Both the position numbers and the translations under genes were made by a program. DNA of 64,000 bases. Source: Pseudomonadota bacterium. GTDB lineage: Bacteria > Pseudomonadota > Gammaproteobacteria > Halothiobacillales > Halothiobacillaceae. Numbering within the stretch: the stretch's first letter is position 1; each line of letters begins with the position of its first letter. Positions 47,810-57,727 of this stretch are shown piece after piece. The stretch spans positions 124,001 through 188,000 of the forward strand of contig JAJYYE010000011.1 of NCBI GenBank assembly GCA_021801265.1, written 5' to 3'. The notes under the pieces are model-generated. The model was given only the letters and a program-made list of their open reading frames with translations. It did not search any database and was not told the DNA's origin.

Positions 47810-48873
47810 CGCACACACCTCGCGATGGCTTCGCCAATATCATTCAAGGGTAAGATTGCTTCGACCAAACCCGCTTTGGCGACCGCAGCGGGCATCCCGT
47901 AAATCACACTGCTGGCTTGATCTTGAGCCCAAATATGTCCTCCCGTGCTACGGACCGTGCGGGCACCCTCGGTACCATCATCCCCCATGCCGGTCAAAAT
48001 CACCCCAAGCAAATCAATACCGACCGCATTCGCTGCAGAGTGCAGCAAAATATTTACGCTCGGTCGGAAATGTTCACCGGATAGTGGTTCGCGCTCGGCG
48101 AAAAACAAACCACCCGAGCGTGTTTTAATTTCTCCATGCTTGCCACCGGGAATAATGTACGCGGTACCCGCGACCAAAGCACAATCATCGGTCACCTCGA
48201 CGACGTGCAGCGGCAAGCTTTCATTTAAACGATGGGCAAAAGGGCCGGTAAATGCGGCAGGCATGTGTTGGGCAATGACGATCGGCACGGGGAAATCAGC
48301 AGGAATATCTTGCAAAACCCGTTGCAACGCCGCAGGTCCACCGGTAGATGAGCCAATAGCCACCATGCCGCGACGACTGATGACCCCCCGCTCTGGGGGA
48401 CCTTGCACGGGGGGTGATTGGCTTGGATTGGCTGCGCCGCGCGTTTGCGATTCTGAGTTAAGTGTCTGGCGCTGCTTGCGCGTTGCCAGTAAACGCAAAC
48501 GCGTCGTCAACATTTTAGCGCTGTGGCTGAGCACCTCAGCCGGATCGGTGGAATTTTTGGCATAAAAATCCACTGCACCCGCATCCAGCGCCTCAAATGT
48601 AGCCACTGCACCCGCTCGAGTGAGGGATGACAGCATCATGATCGGCGCGGGGCAACGATTCATAATTTCACGCACTGCTGCAATGCCATCCATGATCGGC
48701 ATTTCGACATCCATCGTAATGACATCGGGCTTGAGCTGGCAGGCTTTAAGAATGGCCTCGCGGCCATTCGCCGCTTCACCCACAATGGTGAGGCGATCAT
48801 CGGTGGCGATTAATTCACGCAGCGCCCGGCGAAAAAATACCGAATCATCAACGATTAAAACGCCAATGACCAT
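47806..48873 (-). CDS. cheB: Chemotaxis response regulator methylesterase CheB
   Basis: A 355-residue protein that removes methyl groups from chemoreceptors, giving adaptation. The receiver domain (1-120) has the acidic pair in IVDDSVFF and phospho-Asp55 in VITMDVEMP. A linker leads to the esterase domain (about 165-350) with catalytic Ser in GSSTGGP, His in AQHMPAAFTGPF and Asp in GMGDDGTEGA. CheR, its partner, is not in this window. Confidence 0.95.
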   Translation of the reverse strand: MVIGVLIVDDSVFFRRALRELIATDDRLTIVGEAANGREAILKACQLKPDVITMDVEMPIMDGIAAVREIMNRCPAPIMMLSSLTRAGAVATFEALDAGAVDFYAKNSTDPAEVLSHSAKMLTTRLRLLATRKQRQTLNSESQTRGAANPSQSPPVQGPPERGVISRRGMVAIGSSTGGPAALQRVLQDIPADFPVPIVIAQHMPAAFTGPFAHRLNESLPLHVVEVTDDCALVAGTAYIIPGGKHGEIKTRSGGLFFAEREPLSGEHFRPSVNILLHSAANAVGIDLLGVILTGMGDDGTEGARTVRSTGGHIWAQDQASSVIYGMPAAVAKAGLVEAILPLNDIGEAIARCVR

Positions 48874-48875
48874 AA

Positions 48876-50996
48876 TTAAGCCACCACTTTGAGTTTGGCT
48901 TTGTAACGCGGCTGAATGTTACGTCGCATTAAACCCGGCAAGTCGAGGATTAAAGCGATATGCCCATCACCGGTGATGGTTGCACCGGCGAATCCACCCA
49001 CATTATGCAGTAATTCGCCCAAGGGCTTGATGACCACTTCTTCTTGGCCAATCACCGAGTCAACCACCAAGGCAATTAATTGTGCGCCCACCTGCACCAT
49101 CACCACCAAGTCACTCGCGCCCCGCCCCGTCATTTTTTCGCCAGATAAAGCCAGCCAGTGATTCAGTCGATACAAAGGTAAGGCCCGATCCCGCACGGTA
49201 ATGGTGGCCTGGCCATCAACGATATTGATTTCCTTGTCGGCCATTTCGAAAATCTCGCTCACAATACCCAGCGGGATTGCATATTTCCGGCCGCTCACCA
49301 CCACCATCAAGGTCGGCAAAATCGCGAGTGTCAGGGGTACTTTGATATTGATCGTGGTGCCCACACCCTGCTGAGAATCGATATTGATCAAGCCAGATAA
49401 CCGAGTGATGGCGGTTTTTACGACGTCCATCCCCACACCGCGACCAGAAATATCGGATATTTGGTCTTTGGTGGAAAAGCCGGGGAGTAAAATCAGCTCA
49501 AAACATTCTTGTTCCGTGAGCCGTCCCGCCGCTTCTTCGGTCATTAACCCCTTTTCGACCGATTTTCGACGGAGCACCTCGGCATTCATCCCGGCACCAT
49601 CATCACTGATGGATAGACGAATATGATCGCCTTCCTGAGCCGCAGACAAAGTGACGGTGCCCTGTGCCGGCTTGCCCTGTGCCACGCGCACATCCGGCAT
49701 TTCGATGCCATGATCGACGGAATTTCGTACTAAATGTACCAGCGGGTCGGCCAACGCTTCGACTAAATTTTTATCGAGATCGGTCTCCTCGCCCACTAGA
49801 ACCAGCTCAACTTCCTTGCCCAGTATTCGGGCGGTATCGCGAACCACACGCGGGAAACGACCAAATACTTTTTTCACCGGTTGCATGCGGGTTTTCATGA
49901 CGGCGCCTTGCAAATCTGACGTAACCATATCCAGGGTGGCGATGACCTGAGTGACCTCCTCATTGTTAAAACTCAGCTTGAGTGTATTCATGCGGTTACG
50001 CACCAGTACCAATTCCCCCACCAGATTCATAATAAAATCCAGCCGCTCGGTATCCACGCGAACGGTTGTTTCCATTTTGGCGGCCTCTGGCGTGGGCGAA
50101 ACGGGCTTAGTTGGCCGCGTTTCGAGTACAGGCTTTACCGTGGCTGTGGAGAGGGGAACCGGAACGGCAGACGGTGCAACCGGTTGCACCGTCTCAGGCA
50201 TCGCATGAGTGGTCGGTCCTTGGCCTTTGCCATACAAAGAATCCAGAACGCGCTCAAACTCCTCATCCGTAATGTCATCACTGGTCGCATGAACCGGTTC
50301 TACAGGGGCATGAGTTACGCGGGATGGGGCATCAGAATCACTTCCATGCACTTGAAACTGGCCTTTGCCATGCAAGCGATCCAATAAGGCTTCGAATTCT
50401 TCATCGGTGATTAAATCATTGCCTGCGAGCGCATCGGAAGCGGGTGTCGCTTGCGGGTGCTCTGCCGCTTCCAGCGCGCGCAACATTTGGTCAAACTCGG
50501 TTTCAAGCAAGGAATTGTTCGGAGAAATGCTTACCGCCGTCGACCCATCAACGGGAGGCAAGGTTTTTTCGACGATAATCGGTTGAGTTGTAACCGCTGC
50601 AATTTTTTGTGAATGAGATAAGGCTTCAATTTCCCGTAAAAAAGCCGCCCCCACCGATGGCGGCAATATGCCACTGCGTAAACTGGCAAACATGCTATTT
50701 AACGCATCAAGCACGCGTAACATCACATCCATAATGGCTGAGGTAACAGTTAGCTCACCGTTGCGAAGCAAATTAAAAATATCTTCCGCTCGATGGCACA
50801 CTTCAACGAGGGACGTCACCTCAAGAAAACCCGCACCGCCCTTAATGGTGTGGAAGGCGCGAAAAATCGCATTCAATAATTCTTTATCGTTTGGCGCTTG
50901 TTCCAACCCCACCAGTTGCGTATCGAGTGCATCCAGCAACTCGCCCGCCTCAATCAAAAAATCCTGCAGTAGTTCATTTTCCGGTTCAAATGCCAT
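48876..50996 (-). CDS. cheA: Chemotaxis histidine kinase CheA
   Basis: A 706-residue cytoplasmic kinase that phosphorylates CheY and CheB. The Hpt domain carries His49 in RAFHTIKGGAGF. A linker (about 130-305) holds three related short motifs: ETEFDQMLRAL near 166, ITDEEFEALLDRLHGKG at 196-212 and ITDEEFERVLDSLYGKG at 242-258. The dimerisation domain follows (about 310-370), then the ATPase domain (HLVRNSVDHGIE, DDGAGM, GFSTKDQISDISGRGVGMD) and a C-terminal CheW-like domain. No P2-type CheY-binding domain is evident, so the repeats may dock partners. Tight spacing ties it to cheB (2 bases) and cheZ (30 bases). Confidence 0.95.
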   Translation of the reverse strand: MAFEPENELLQDFLIEAGELLDALDTQLVGLEQAPNDKELLNAIFRAFHTIKGGAGFLEVTSLVEVCHRAEDIFNLLRNGELTVTSAIMDVMLRVLDALNSMFASLRSGILPPSVGAAFLREIEALSHSQKIAAVTTQPIIVEKTLPPVDGSTAVSISPNNSLLETEFDQMLRALEAAEHPQATPASDALAGNDLITDEEFEALLDRLHGKGQFQVHGSDSDAPSRVTHAPVEPVHATSDDITDEEFERVLDSLYGKGQGPTTHAMPETVQPVAPSAVPVPLSTATVKPVLETRPTKPVSPTPEAAKMETTVRVDTERLDFIMNLVGELVLVRNRMNTLKLSFNNEEVTQVIATLDMVTSDLQGAVMKTRMQPVKKVFGRFPRVVRDTARILGKEVELVLVGEETDLDKNLVEALADPLVHLVRNSVDHGIEMPDVRVAQGKPAQGTVTLSAAQEGDHIRLSISDDGAGMNAEVLRRKSVEKGLMTEEAAGRLTEQECFELILLPGFSTKDQISDISGRGVGMDVVKTAITRLSGLINIDSQQGVGTTINIKVPLTLAILPTLMVVVSGRKYAIPLGIVSEIFEMADKEINIVDGQATITVRDRALPLYRLNHWLALSGEKMTGRGASDLVVMVQVGAQLIALVVDSVIGQEEVVIKPLGELLHNVGGFAGATITGDGHIALILDLPGLMRRNIQPRYKAKLKVVA

Positions 50997-51026
50997 CGCC
51001 TTACCCTCTTTGCGCCTTAAGGATGT

Positions 51027-51776
51027 TCAAAACCCTAAGCTCGCCAGCAAATCATCCACATCATCTTGATTCTTGACCGTGTCGGCTTTAACCGAGGCAT
51101 TTTTACCTGTCGGTATCGCCGGACCCAAACCTTGCCTTAATGCAGCCGATTGATCCGCTTCGGTTTTTTCTGCACTAACCGGGTGGGTTTTTTGCAGCAA
51201 ACCCAGCATTTTTGCCTCAAGTGTCTCAAGCAGCACAATCACCCGCTGCAATAATTGCCCGGACAAATCTTGAAACTCCTGCGCCATCATGACTTCGGTT
51301 AATTGTGTTTTTAACACACCGCCATTATTTAAAACCGAATCGAGATATTCAGTTATACCCTGAATCACGGTAACAAGTTTTGAGTTATCGGCTTGAGTTC
51401 GAGCAACTTGAGCCAGTTCTGAACGAAGGCGTTCCGAGCGATCCATCAAACGATCTGTCACGGGCAGGGCTTCTTCAACCAGTGCCAAGGTTCGATTAGC
51501 CGCTTGATCGGTCAGGGTAATAACATAACGCAATCGGTCCCGCGCATCGGGCATTTCCGCTTCGGCCAAACAACTCAAGCGGTCATCGGTCGCAAATGCC
51601 ATGAGCGCTTGATGCACTTCACGCGTCATCCGGCCGACTTCTTCGAACACCGGCTGACGTTGTCCCATCGCCAGTGCATCGAGTTCCACGGCAAATGCCG
51701 CCTCATCGTCCACCTCAAGCGCGGCCAGCAGTGCACGGGCGTGAGCGAGCCGGGCAAGTTTTTCTGATTCATCCAT
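51027..51776 (-). CDS. cheZ: CheY-P phosphatase CheZ
   Basis: A 249-residue cytoplasmic phosphatase that dephosphorylates CheY. The long four-helix hairpin core (about 40-190) includes the catalytic Gln in MAQEFQDLSGQLLQRVI, and the C terminus VDDLLASLGF is the conserved CheY-binding peptide. Length is near the Pseudomonas protein. It lies between cheY and cheA in the usual order, with a 113-base gap after cheY. Confidence 0.93.
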   Translation of the reverse strand: MDESEKLARLAHARALLAALEVDDEAAFAVELDALAMGQRQPVFEEVGRMTREVHQALMAFATDDRLSCLAEAEMPDARDRLRYVITLTDQAANRTLALVEEALPVTDRLMDRSERLRSELAQVARTQADNSKLVTVIQGITEYLDSVLNNGGVLKTQLTEVMMAQEFQDLSGQLLQRVIVLLETLEAKMLGLLQKTHPVSAEKTEADQSAALRQGLGPAIPTGKNASVKADTVKNQDDVDDLLASLGF

Positions 51777-51889
51777 TCAATTCATTCCTGATTCGACTGA
51801 GCGTGCTGCTGTTGATTTGTCGAAACCAAACAGATTAAGAAAGCCTTTAACCGTTTTACGCGGCTGGTATTTTGTATCTTGGTTTGCCC

Positions 51890-52276
51890 TTAACTTTGAA
51901 CCCGCTCAAAAATCTTGTCGATTTTCTCCTTGAGTGTCGGGCCGTTGAAGGGTTTGACGACGTAGCCGTTCACTCCCGCCTGCGCCGCCATAATAATTTG
52001 CTCGCGCTTGGCCTCAGCCGTCACCATCAATACGGGCAAATGTGCCAACGCCGGATCAGCACGCACCGCTTTGAGGAGATCAATCCCGGTCATGCCGGGC
52101 ATGTTCCAATCGGTAACGAGAAAATCAAAATTCCCTTGTTTGAGCATGGGCAAGGCGGTGGTGCCATCATCGGCTTCTTCGATATGGGTAAAACCCAGCT
52201 CTTTAAGCAGGTTTTTTATAATACGCCGCATCGTGGAAAAATCATCCACGACAAGGATTTTCATATTCCGATCCAT
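51890..52276 (-). CDS. cheY: Chemotaxis response regulator CheY
   Basis: A 128-residue single receiver domain that binds the FliM/FliN switch when phosphorylated. The acidic pocket is in VVDDFSTMR, phospho-Asp56 is in [10 protein letters not shown], the Thr in MVTAEA, and the Lys in VVKPFN. The sequence follows enteric CheY nearly throughout. It has its own consensus sigma-28 promoter immediately upstream. Confidence 0.97.
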   Translation of the reverse strand: MDRNMKILVVDDFSTMRRIIKNLLKELGFTHIEEADDGTTALPMLKQGNFDFLVTDWNMPGMTGIDLLKAVRADPALAHLPVLMVTAEAKREQIIMAAQAGVNGYVVKPFNGPTLKEKIDKIFERVQS

Positions 52277-52320
52277 TTTTTATAGCCTCTAATTAATTTG
52301 GATAGCCTTAATTGTCCAAG

Positions 52321-52347
52321 TTATCGGCAAGAATGACTGATTGTTTA
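52321..52347 (-). promoter_or_regulatory. Consensus FliA (sigma-28) promoter upstream of cheY
   Basis: On the minus strand TAAA (52347-52344), a 15-base spacer, and GCCGATAA (52328-52321) match the sigma-28 consensus, including spacing. The -10 ends 45 bases before the cheY ATG, in the gap between fliA and cheY. This would place cheYZAB, the ParA/ParP-like genes, cheW and the DUF2802 gene under the sigma factor made by the gene just upstream. Confidence 0.85.
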
Positions 52348-52390
52348 ATTTTATCGAGGTATTTATGTAACCCGGAATGGGCGCATGAAG

Positions 52391-53110
52391 TTAGCGCCAA
52401 TCCTGCAGGGCAGATTTCAGCCGCAAAATGGCCTTACTCTGAATTTGACACACCCGAGATTCCGAAACACCCAGCACCGCACCAATTTCTTTTTGATTTA
52501 ATTCATCAACATAATACAGTGACATCACCAGCCGTTCGCGTTCAGGCAAAGCGGCAATATGCTCGGCCAAATCGGCCGAAAAACGTTCTTGACTCAAGTG
52601 CTGATCGGGTTGATCGGCGTGATCCGCGACATCCAGTGTTTCATCATGATTTTCACCGCTATGATCCAACGGCGTTAACCGCACTTGAGCTGAATCGTTG
52701 ATCGACTCGTAATATTCATCCAAACCGATACCCAGTAACCTGCAGACATCCGCATCTTTCGCTTCGCATCCGGTTTGAGCTTCAATCTCGCGAATTGCCT
52801 GCGAAATTTCACGGTGGCGTCGATGCACTGAACGCGGTGCCCAGTCGTTACGGCGCAACTCGTCCAACATCGCTCCGCGAATCCGGATACCGGCGTAGGT
52901 TTCAAAAGAAGCACCTTGATTGGCATCAAACAACCGCGCGGCATCCAATAAACCGATCATCCCTGCCTGAATCAAATCTTCCGCTTGGACATGGTCGGGT
53001 AACCGATTCATCAAGTGGAAAGCGATGCGCTTCACAAGATTGGCATGCTCGGCCACCACGGCCTCAGCACCGCCTCGTTGCACATGGCTATACATGGCAC
53101 GCACATTCAT
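52391..53110 (-). CDS. fliA: Flagellar sigma factor FliA (sigma-28)
   Basis: A 239-residue RNA polymerase sigma factor for late flagellar and chemotaxis genes. Region 2 has the HANLVKRIAFHLMNRLP helix and AEDLIQAGMIGLLDAA; region 3 and the region 4 helix-turn-helix (NQKEIGAVLGVSESRVCQIQSKAI) are complete. Its ATG shares bases with the fleN stop (TAATG), so expression is coupled. The anti-sigma FlgM is not in this window. Confidence 0.96.
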   Translation of the reverse strand: MNVRAMYSHVQRGGAEAVVAEHANLVKRIAFHLMNRLPDHVQAEDLIQAGMIGLLDAARLFDANQGASFETYAGIRIRGAMLDELRRNDWAPRSVHRRHREISQAIREIEAQTGCEAKDADVCRLLGIGLDEYYESINDSAQVRLTPLDHSGENHDETLDVADHADQPDQHLSQERFSADLAEHIAALPERERLVMSLYYVDELNQKEIGAVLGVSESRVCQIQSKAILRLKSALQDWR

Positions 53111-53940
53111 TACAACACTTCCAGCCCCAAATCTGATTGAACGAGTCGCTCTGCAAAAAACTGCAGGTGCCCTTGCATACCGCGCGGTAATGGCCAGCGT
53201 CCAATGTGTTCTGCCATTTCAACGAACGCCCGCGATGAACGCGCACTGCCGAAGGCCTGCAATACCGGTTTTTGGCGTTGAATCGCCCGGCGCAAGTAGT
53301 CATCGAACGGCACGGAACCCAAATGAATTAGGGTGACATCCAGAAATCGCGTGGCTGCCGCATTGAGTTTTTCAAACAAACGTCGCCCCTCACCCGCATC
53401 CCGAACCATATTGGCCACGACCTGAAACCGCTGCACGCCATGATCACGAGACAGCACTTTAATCATCGCGTAGGCATCGGTAATGGAAGCGGGTTCATCA
53501 CAAACCACCACCAGCACATCGTTAGCCGCCTGCGCAAAACGCACGACAGAATCGGCAATGCCGGCGGCGGTGTCAACCATCATCACATCAATCGGGCGGT
53601 TAAGGGTGCTGAACGCATGAATTAATCCGGTGTTTTCTGCGGCGGAAAGCGCTGCCATGTGCTTGATTCCACTGGCCGCTGGCAATATGCCGATCCCTTC
53701 GGGACCTTCGAGTAAAATTTCATCCAGTGTCGCCTCGCTCGCCAATACATGACTTAGATTTTTTGAAGATTTCAACCCCAGCAACACATCCACATTACCT
53801 AGGCCTAAATCTGCATCCATCAATACGACACGCACACCCTGCCGAGCCAGCGCGACCGATAAATTCACTGAAACATTGGTTTTACCCACGCCCCCTTTGC
53901 CACTGGTGACGGCAATCACTCGAACGGGTTGGTTGTGCAT
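53110..53940 (-). CDS. fleN: Flagellar number regulator FleN/FlhG (MinD-like ATPase)
   Basis: A 276-residue MinD-like ATPase that limits the number of polar flagella by acting against FlhF and the FleQ-type activator. The Walker A is TSGKGGVGKTNVSVNLS, followed by LMDADLGLGNVDVLLGL and VDTAAGI. The ATG at 53940 begins at the family N terminus; a GTG at 53982 in the same frame adds 14 residues without a ribosome site. It is placed between flhF and fliA, as in Pseudomonas and Vibrio. Confidence 0.93.
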   Translation of the reverse strand: MHNQPVRVIAVTSGKGGVGKTNVSVNLSVALARQGVRVVLMDADLGLGNVDVLLGLKSSKNLSHVLASEATLDEILLEGPEGIGILPAASGIKHMAALSAAENTGLIHAFSTLNRPIDVMMVDTAAGIADSVVRFAQAANDVLVVVCDEPASITDAYAMIKVLSRDHGVQRFQVVANMVRDAGEGRRLFEKLNAAATRFLDVTLIHLGSVPFDDYLRRAIQRQKPVLQAFGSARSSRAFVEMAEHIGRWPLPRGMQGHLQFFAERLVQSDLGLEVL

Positions 53941-54005
53941 ACAGTTTCGCCTAATAGTTGCTGCGCCCGATTGCAAGGGCACAGAGGAGGAGTCATGGGG
54001 GAAAA

Positions 54006-55505
54006 TTATGCCCCGACTTTCCGAGTGGTGAAAAATGGGGGCGAAATCTCGGCCTCAGTTCGTGCCCATTCGCCCTGCCCCAGTTCAATCGCTTGCTTAA
54101 TCAAATCGGATGTACTGGGATACCACAAATCTTCAGGCACCCGCTGGCCGACGCCGCTACACACCAGCGGTAACCCACTATGTACCAAGGCGGCCAGGGC
54201 ATTACCCAGCAAGAGGGTTTCGTCCAGTTTAGTTAAAATCATACCCGCCAGTGGCAGCGCTTGAAACCGGTTAATGGCATCGACCATGGCACTGTATTGA
54301 GCTTGTGCCGAGAGTACGAGTAATAAATTTACCCGTTGATCGATTTCGGGCATTTTCTTCAGTAAATTCATCATTTGCAGATCACGGGGCGACATGCCTG
54401 CGGTATCAATAAGCACCAACCGACGATCGGCCACGGCAGGCAATAATTCGCTCAAATGTTGTTCATCCCGAGCGACATGCAAGGGAATATTGAGAATACG
54501 GGCGTAGTTGCGCAATTGTTCTTGGGCGCCGATCCGAAAACGATCGGTGGTAATGAGCGCAATAGAATCCCGCCCGTGTGTTAAAACGGCCTGCGCGGCA
54601 ATTTTTGCCAAGGTGGTGGTTTTACCGACGCCAGTGGGGCCGATAAAGGCAAAAATCCCCCCCTGATGGATGACCTCATGCTCCGAAACGCTGATTCTCT
54701 GGCCCAACGTCTTCAAAGCGGCAGAGAGGGCCCGGGTAGGCTCTTGCTGAGCGGCGGCTTGCGCTAACGATTTGGCTAAACCCAAAGGCAAACCGAGGGT
54801 TTGCAAACGCTCGCGCGTTTCCAATTCCACAGGATGTGCCGCGCTATATTTATGCCATTCCAACACAGAAAGCTGCCGTTCAAATAACGCACGAAGTTGA
54901 CTCATTTCCGTTTTTAATTCATTCAAAGCCTCACCTGAGCCCCTTGACGTGGCGGCCGGTTCATCGGGTAGCCCGCCCGCCCACGCCGAACTTGCTTTGA
55001 GAGTGGATACAGGGGCTGAACATGGCGTGGGGGCTGAATCCAACAGCGCGCTTGGGTGAGGATCCACTACGGTGTGAAACTCGGCCCACGCATCCGCAAA
55101 GGCCGCTTGCGCCAGGTCAGCTGGATTATGGCTCACGGCGCTGGATTGTGCGGATTCGGATGATTCTGGTTGGGGCATTGCTTGGCGCTCGGCGGCATTT
55201 TTCGTACGCAGGGCGAGCAACTCAGCCGTTGTCCTATCTGAGCGGCAATCGGTGGGCGCAGCGTGATTGGGTGCTTGAGTTATTGCAGCAGACGGGATCG
55301 AGGCGGAAACGCCCGCCACCCGATGTGGCGCCTGGCGTCCCGCCGACAAACGGATAGCCTGCTCATCGAAATCAATCGCGGCCACAAGCTCAACCCCCTC
55401 AGGACAGGCACGATTCGACAGTATGACCGCCTCATCGCCAAATAATTGACGAACCTGCCGCATGGCTTCACGCATATCGCTCGCAATAATTCGTTTAATC
55501 TTCAT
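54006..55505 (-). CDS. flhF: Flagellar biosynthesis GTPase FlhF
   Basis: A 499-residue SRP-type GTPase that marks the cell pole for flagellum assembly. The N terminus (about 1-60; MKIKRIIASDMREAM) and an Ala/Pro/Ser-rich linker (about 75-190) precede the N and G domains (about 200-480), with P-loop FIGPTGVGKTTTLAKIA, TTDRFRIGAQEQL, DTAGMSPRD and ILTKLDE. Presence of FlhF and FleN together predicts polar flagellation. Confidence 0.95.
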   Translation of the reverse strand: MKIKRIIASDMREAMRQVRQLFGDEAVILSNRACPEGVELVAAIDFDEQAIRLSAGRQAPHRVAGVSASIPSAAITQAPNHAAPTDCRSDRTTAELLALRTKNAAERQAMPQPESSESAQSSAVSHNPADLAQAAFADAWAEFHTVVDPHPSALLDSAPTPCSAPVSTLKASSAWAGGLPDEPAATSRGSGEALNELKTEMSQLRALFERQLSVLEWHKYSAAHPVELETRERLQTLGLPLGLAKSLAQAAAQQEPTRALSAALKTLGQRISVSEHEVIHQGGIFAFIGPTGVGKTTTLAKIAAQAVLTHGRDSIALITTDRFRIGAQEQLRNYARILNIPLHVARDEQHLSELLPAVADRRLVLIDTAGMSPRDLQMMNLLKKMPEIDQRVNLLLVLSAQAQYSAMVDAINRFQALPLAGMILTKLDETLLLGNALAALVHSGLPLVCSGVGQRVPEDLWYPSTSDLIKQAIELGQGEWARTEAEISPPFFTTRKVGA

Positions 55506-55556
55506 ATCTTGCCTCGTTCATTGTGGCCTCGTTCAGTCCGGCGTCCTCATCAAGTT

Positions 55557-57692
55557 TCAAGCCACAGCACGCTGATTCCCCACACTCGCCACAACTTTGA
55601 TTTCTTTGTTATCCGGCACTTCGTTGTAACTCAATACATGCAGCTGGCGAATGGAGTACCGCACCATGCGCGCCAGCCACCCTCGAATCTGTGGCGCGAC
55701 CAATAAAATGGCGGGCTGACCGGCCTGCTCCTGTTTTTCTGCGGCATCGCGCAAGGATTGATGCAGCCGCTCAGCAAGTCCAGGCTCAATACCCGGCGTA
55801 CCCGCCTGCGCGTCGCCTGCGCGCTGGGTAGAGTTAAGCAAGAGTTGTTCCAACTGTGGGTCTAGCGTAATAACCGGCACATTCGACGTGAGCCCATTAA
55901 TGTGCTGCACAATCATCCGTCCTAATGCAATGCGCACGGCTTCCGTCAGTTGAAGTACATTTTGGGTATGCTGTCCTTGACGTGCCAAGGTTTCGGCAAT
56001 GGTACGAATATCCCGAATCGGCAAGCGCTCCTCCAGTAGATTCCGCAATACTTGCACGATGATGGTCATGGCCAGCGTTTTAGGTACCAAATCCTCCACC
56101 AGTTTCGGCGCGCCTTGTTTTAAGGTGTCAATTAACTGCTGTGCCTCTTCATACCCAAACAGATCGGCGGCATTTTCTGTGAGAATTTGTGAGAGATGAG
56201 TCGCAATCACGGTGGCCGGGTCAACTACGGTATAGCCCATGGCCTGCGCATGTTCCTTAGTGTTGCGCTCAATCCAGTAGGCCTCCAGACCAAAGGCCGG
56301 ATCAGTCGTTTTAATCCCCATCAACGGGCCGGATACCTGCCCCGGATTAATCGCCATATCACGATCGGCATAGATTTCCGCCATGCCCATTGGTACGCCG
56401 TTCAAGCTGATACGGTACTCACCAGGTTTTAAATCCAAGTTATCCCGAATATGCACGGCGGACACGAGAAAGCCCAAATCCTGAGAGATTTTCTTGCGCA
56501 CGCCTTTGATGCGCGGCATTAATTGCCCGCCTTGGTTGCGATCTACCAGTGGAATAAGGCCATACCCGACTTCGAGGCCGATCACATCGACGGGCGGAAC
56601 ATCCTCCCAACTCAGTTCTTTGAGCTCGGGTTTTTTATCGCTCGGCGCGAGTGCCATGTGTTTTTCTGCTTGGATTTTTTCCTGTTTTTTGCGCGCAATC
56701 AAATACGCGCCGCCACCGGCCAAGGCAGCCAGTGTCAAAAAAGCGACATTAGGCATGCCGGGAATCACACCTAATCCGGCCATGAGGCCGGCGGCCACGC
56801 CCAAAACACGTGGATCGGACAACATTTGGGTTTGTACTTGCTTGCCCATGTCTTGAGATGTGGCGACGCGGGTCACGATAATCGCAGTTGCCGTGGAAAT
56901 CAGCAGGGAGGGAATAGTCGCCACCAAACCGTCACCAATCGTCAATAGCACATAGGTTTGTGCCGCTTCGCCAAACGGCATGCCGTGTTGCAATACGCCA
57001 ATCATCAGGCCGCCAAACACGTTAATCAGCACGATCAAAATACCGGCCACCGCATCGCCGCGAACGAACTTACTTGCACCGTCCATCGAGCCGTAAAAAT
57101 CCGCTTCTGCCGCGACTTCTTCCCGGCGCAGCTTGGCTTGCTCGTGCGTGATAATGCCGGCGTTTAAATCGGCATCAATGGCCATTTGTTTGCCGGGCAA
57201 CGAATCCAAGGTAAACCGCGCCGTGACTTCAGCCACGCGCCCTGCACCTTTGGTGACAACAACGAAATTAATCAACATCAGAATAATGAACACGACAATA
57301 CCGACAGCGTAATTGCCACCGATGACGAATTCACCAAACGAGCTAATCACATGCCCCGCAGCCTCGGTACCATCCTGGCCGTGCAACAACACAACCCGCG
57401 TTGAGGCCACATTGAGGGCCAAGCGCAATAAAGTCGCCATTAAAATGACGGTGGGGAAAACCGCAAAATCCAAGGGGCGCATCACATAAATCGTGACCAT
57501 CACGATCATGATTGACAGGGTGATGTTGAAAGTGAACAACACATCCAGCGCCAGAGGGGGCAAGGGAATGATCACCATGGCCAGCAACATGACAATAATC
57601 ACCGGCGGGCCAATGCCCTGACCTCGGTAGCTGCGAATACCCTGCCCCGCTGCGCGCCAATCAAAAGAGGCCAGAAGTGTTTTCATCATCAA
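55557..57692 (-). CDS. flhA: Flagellar export apparatus protein FlhA
   Basis: A 711-residue membrane protein, the major export-gate component of the flagellar type III secretion system. It has eight or so hydrophobic helices in the first 330 residues, including the FHIPEP-type region (RLALNVASTRVVLLHG and the GGNYAVGIVVFIIL stretch), then a large cytoplasmic domain that forms the nonameric ring docking export substrates. Length is normal. flhB lies immediately upstream and flhF downstream. Confidence 0.96.
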   Translation of the reverse strand: MMMKTLLASFDWRAAGQGIRSYRGQGIGPPVIIVMLLAMVIIPLPPLALDVLFTFNITLSIMIVMVTIYVMRPLDFAVFPTVILMATLLRLALNVASTRVVLLHGQDGTEAAGHVISSFGEFVIGGNYAVGIVVFIILMLINFVVVTKGAGRVAEVTARFTLDSLPGKQMAIDADLNAGIITHEQAKLRREEVAAEADFYGSMDGASKFVRGDAVAGILIVLINVFGGLMIGVLQHGMPFGEAAQTYVLLTIGDGLVATIPSLLISTATAIIVTRVATSQDMGKQVQTQMLSDPRVLGVAAGLMAGLGVIPGMPNVAFLTLAALAGGGAYLIARKKQEKIQAEKHMALAPSDKKPELKELSWEDVPPVDVIGLEVGYGLIPLVDRNQGGQLMPRIKGVRKKISQDLGFLVSAVHIRDNLDLKPGEYRISLNGVPMGMAEIYADRDMAINPGQVSGPLMGIKTTDPAFGLEAYWIERNTKEHAQAMGYTVVDPATVIATHLSQILTENAADLFGYEEAQQLIDTLKQGAPKLVEDLVPKTLAMTIIVQVLRNLLEERLPIRDIRTIAETLARQGQHTQNVLQLTEAVRIALGRMIVQHINGLTSNVPVITLDPQLEQLLLNSTQRAGDAQAGTPGIEPGLAERLHQSLRDAAEKQEQAGQPAILLVAPQIRGWLARMVRYSIRQLHVLSYNEVPDNKEIKVVASVGNQRAVA

Positions 57693-57727
57693 AATCCTTG
57701 TTCCAGGCAGAGCATCCCAACGCGGTT

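Noticed and set aside
47806-48873. Possible motC/motD or cheR genes beside cheB, as in Pseudomonas
   Set aside because: The parA-like gene overlaps cheB directly and no stator or methyltransferase frame exists in the block.
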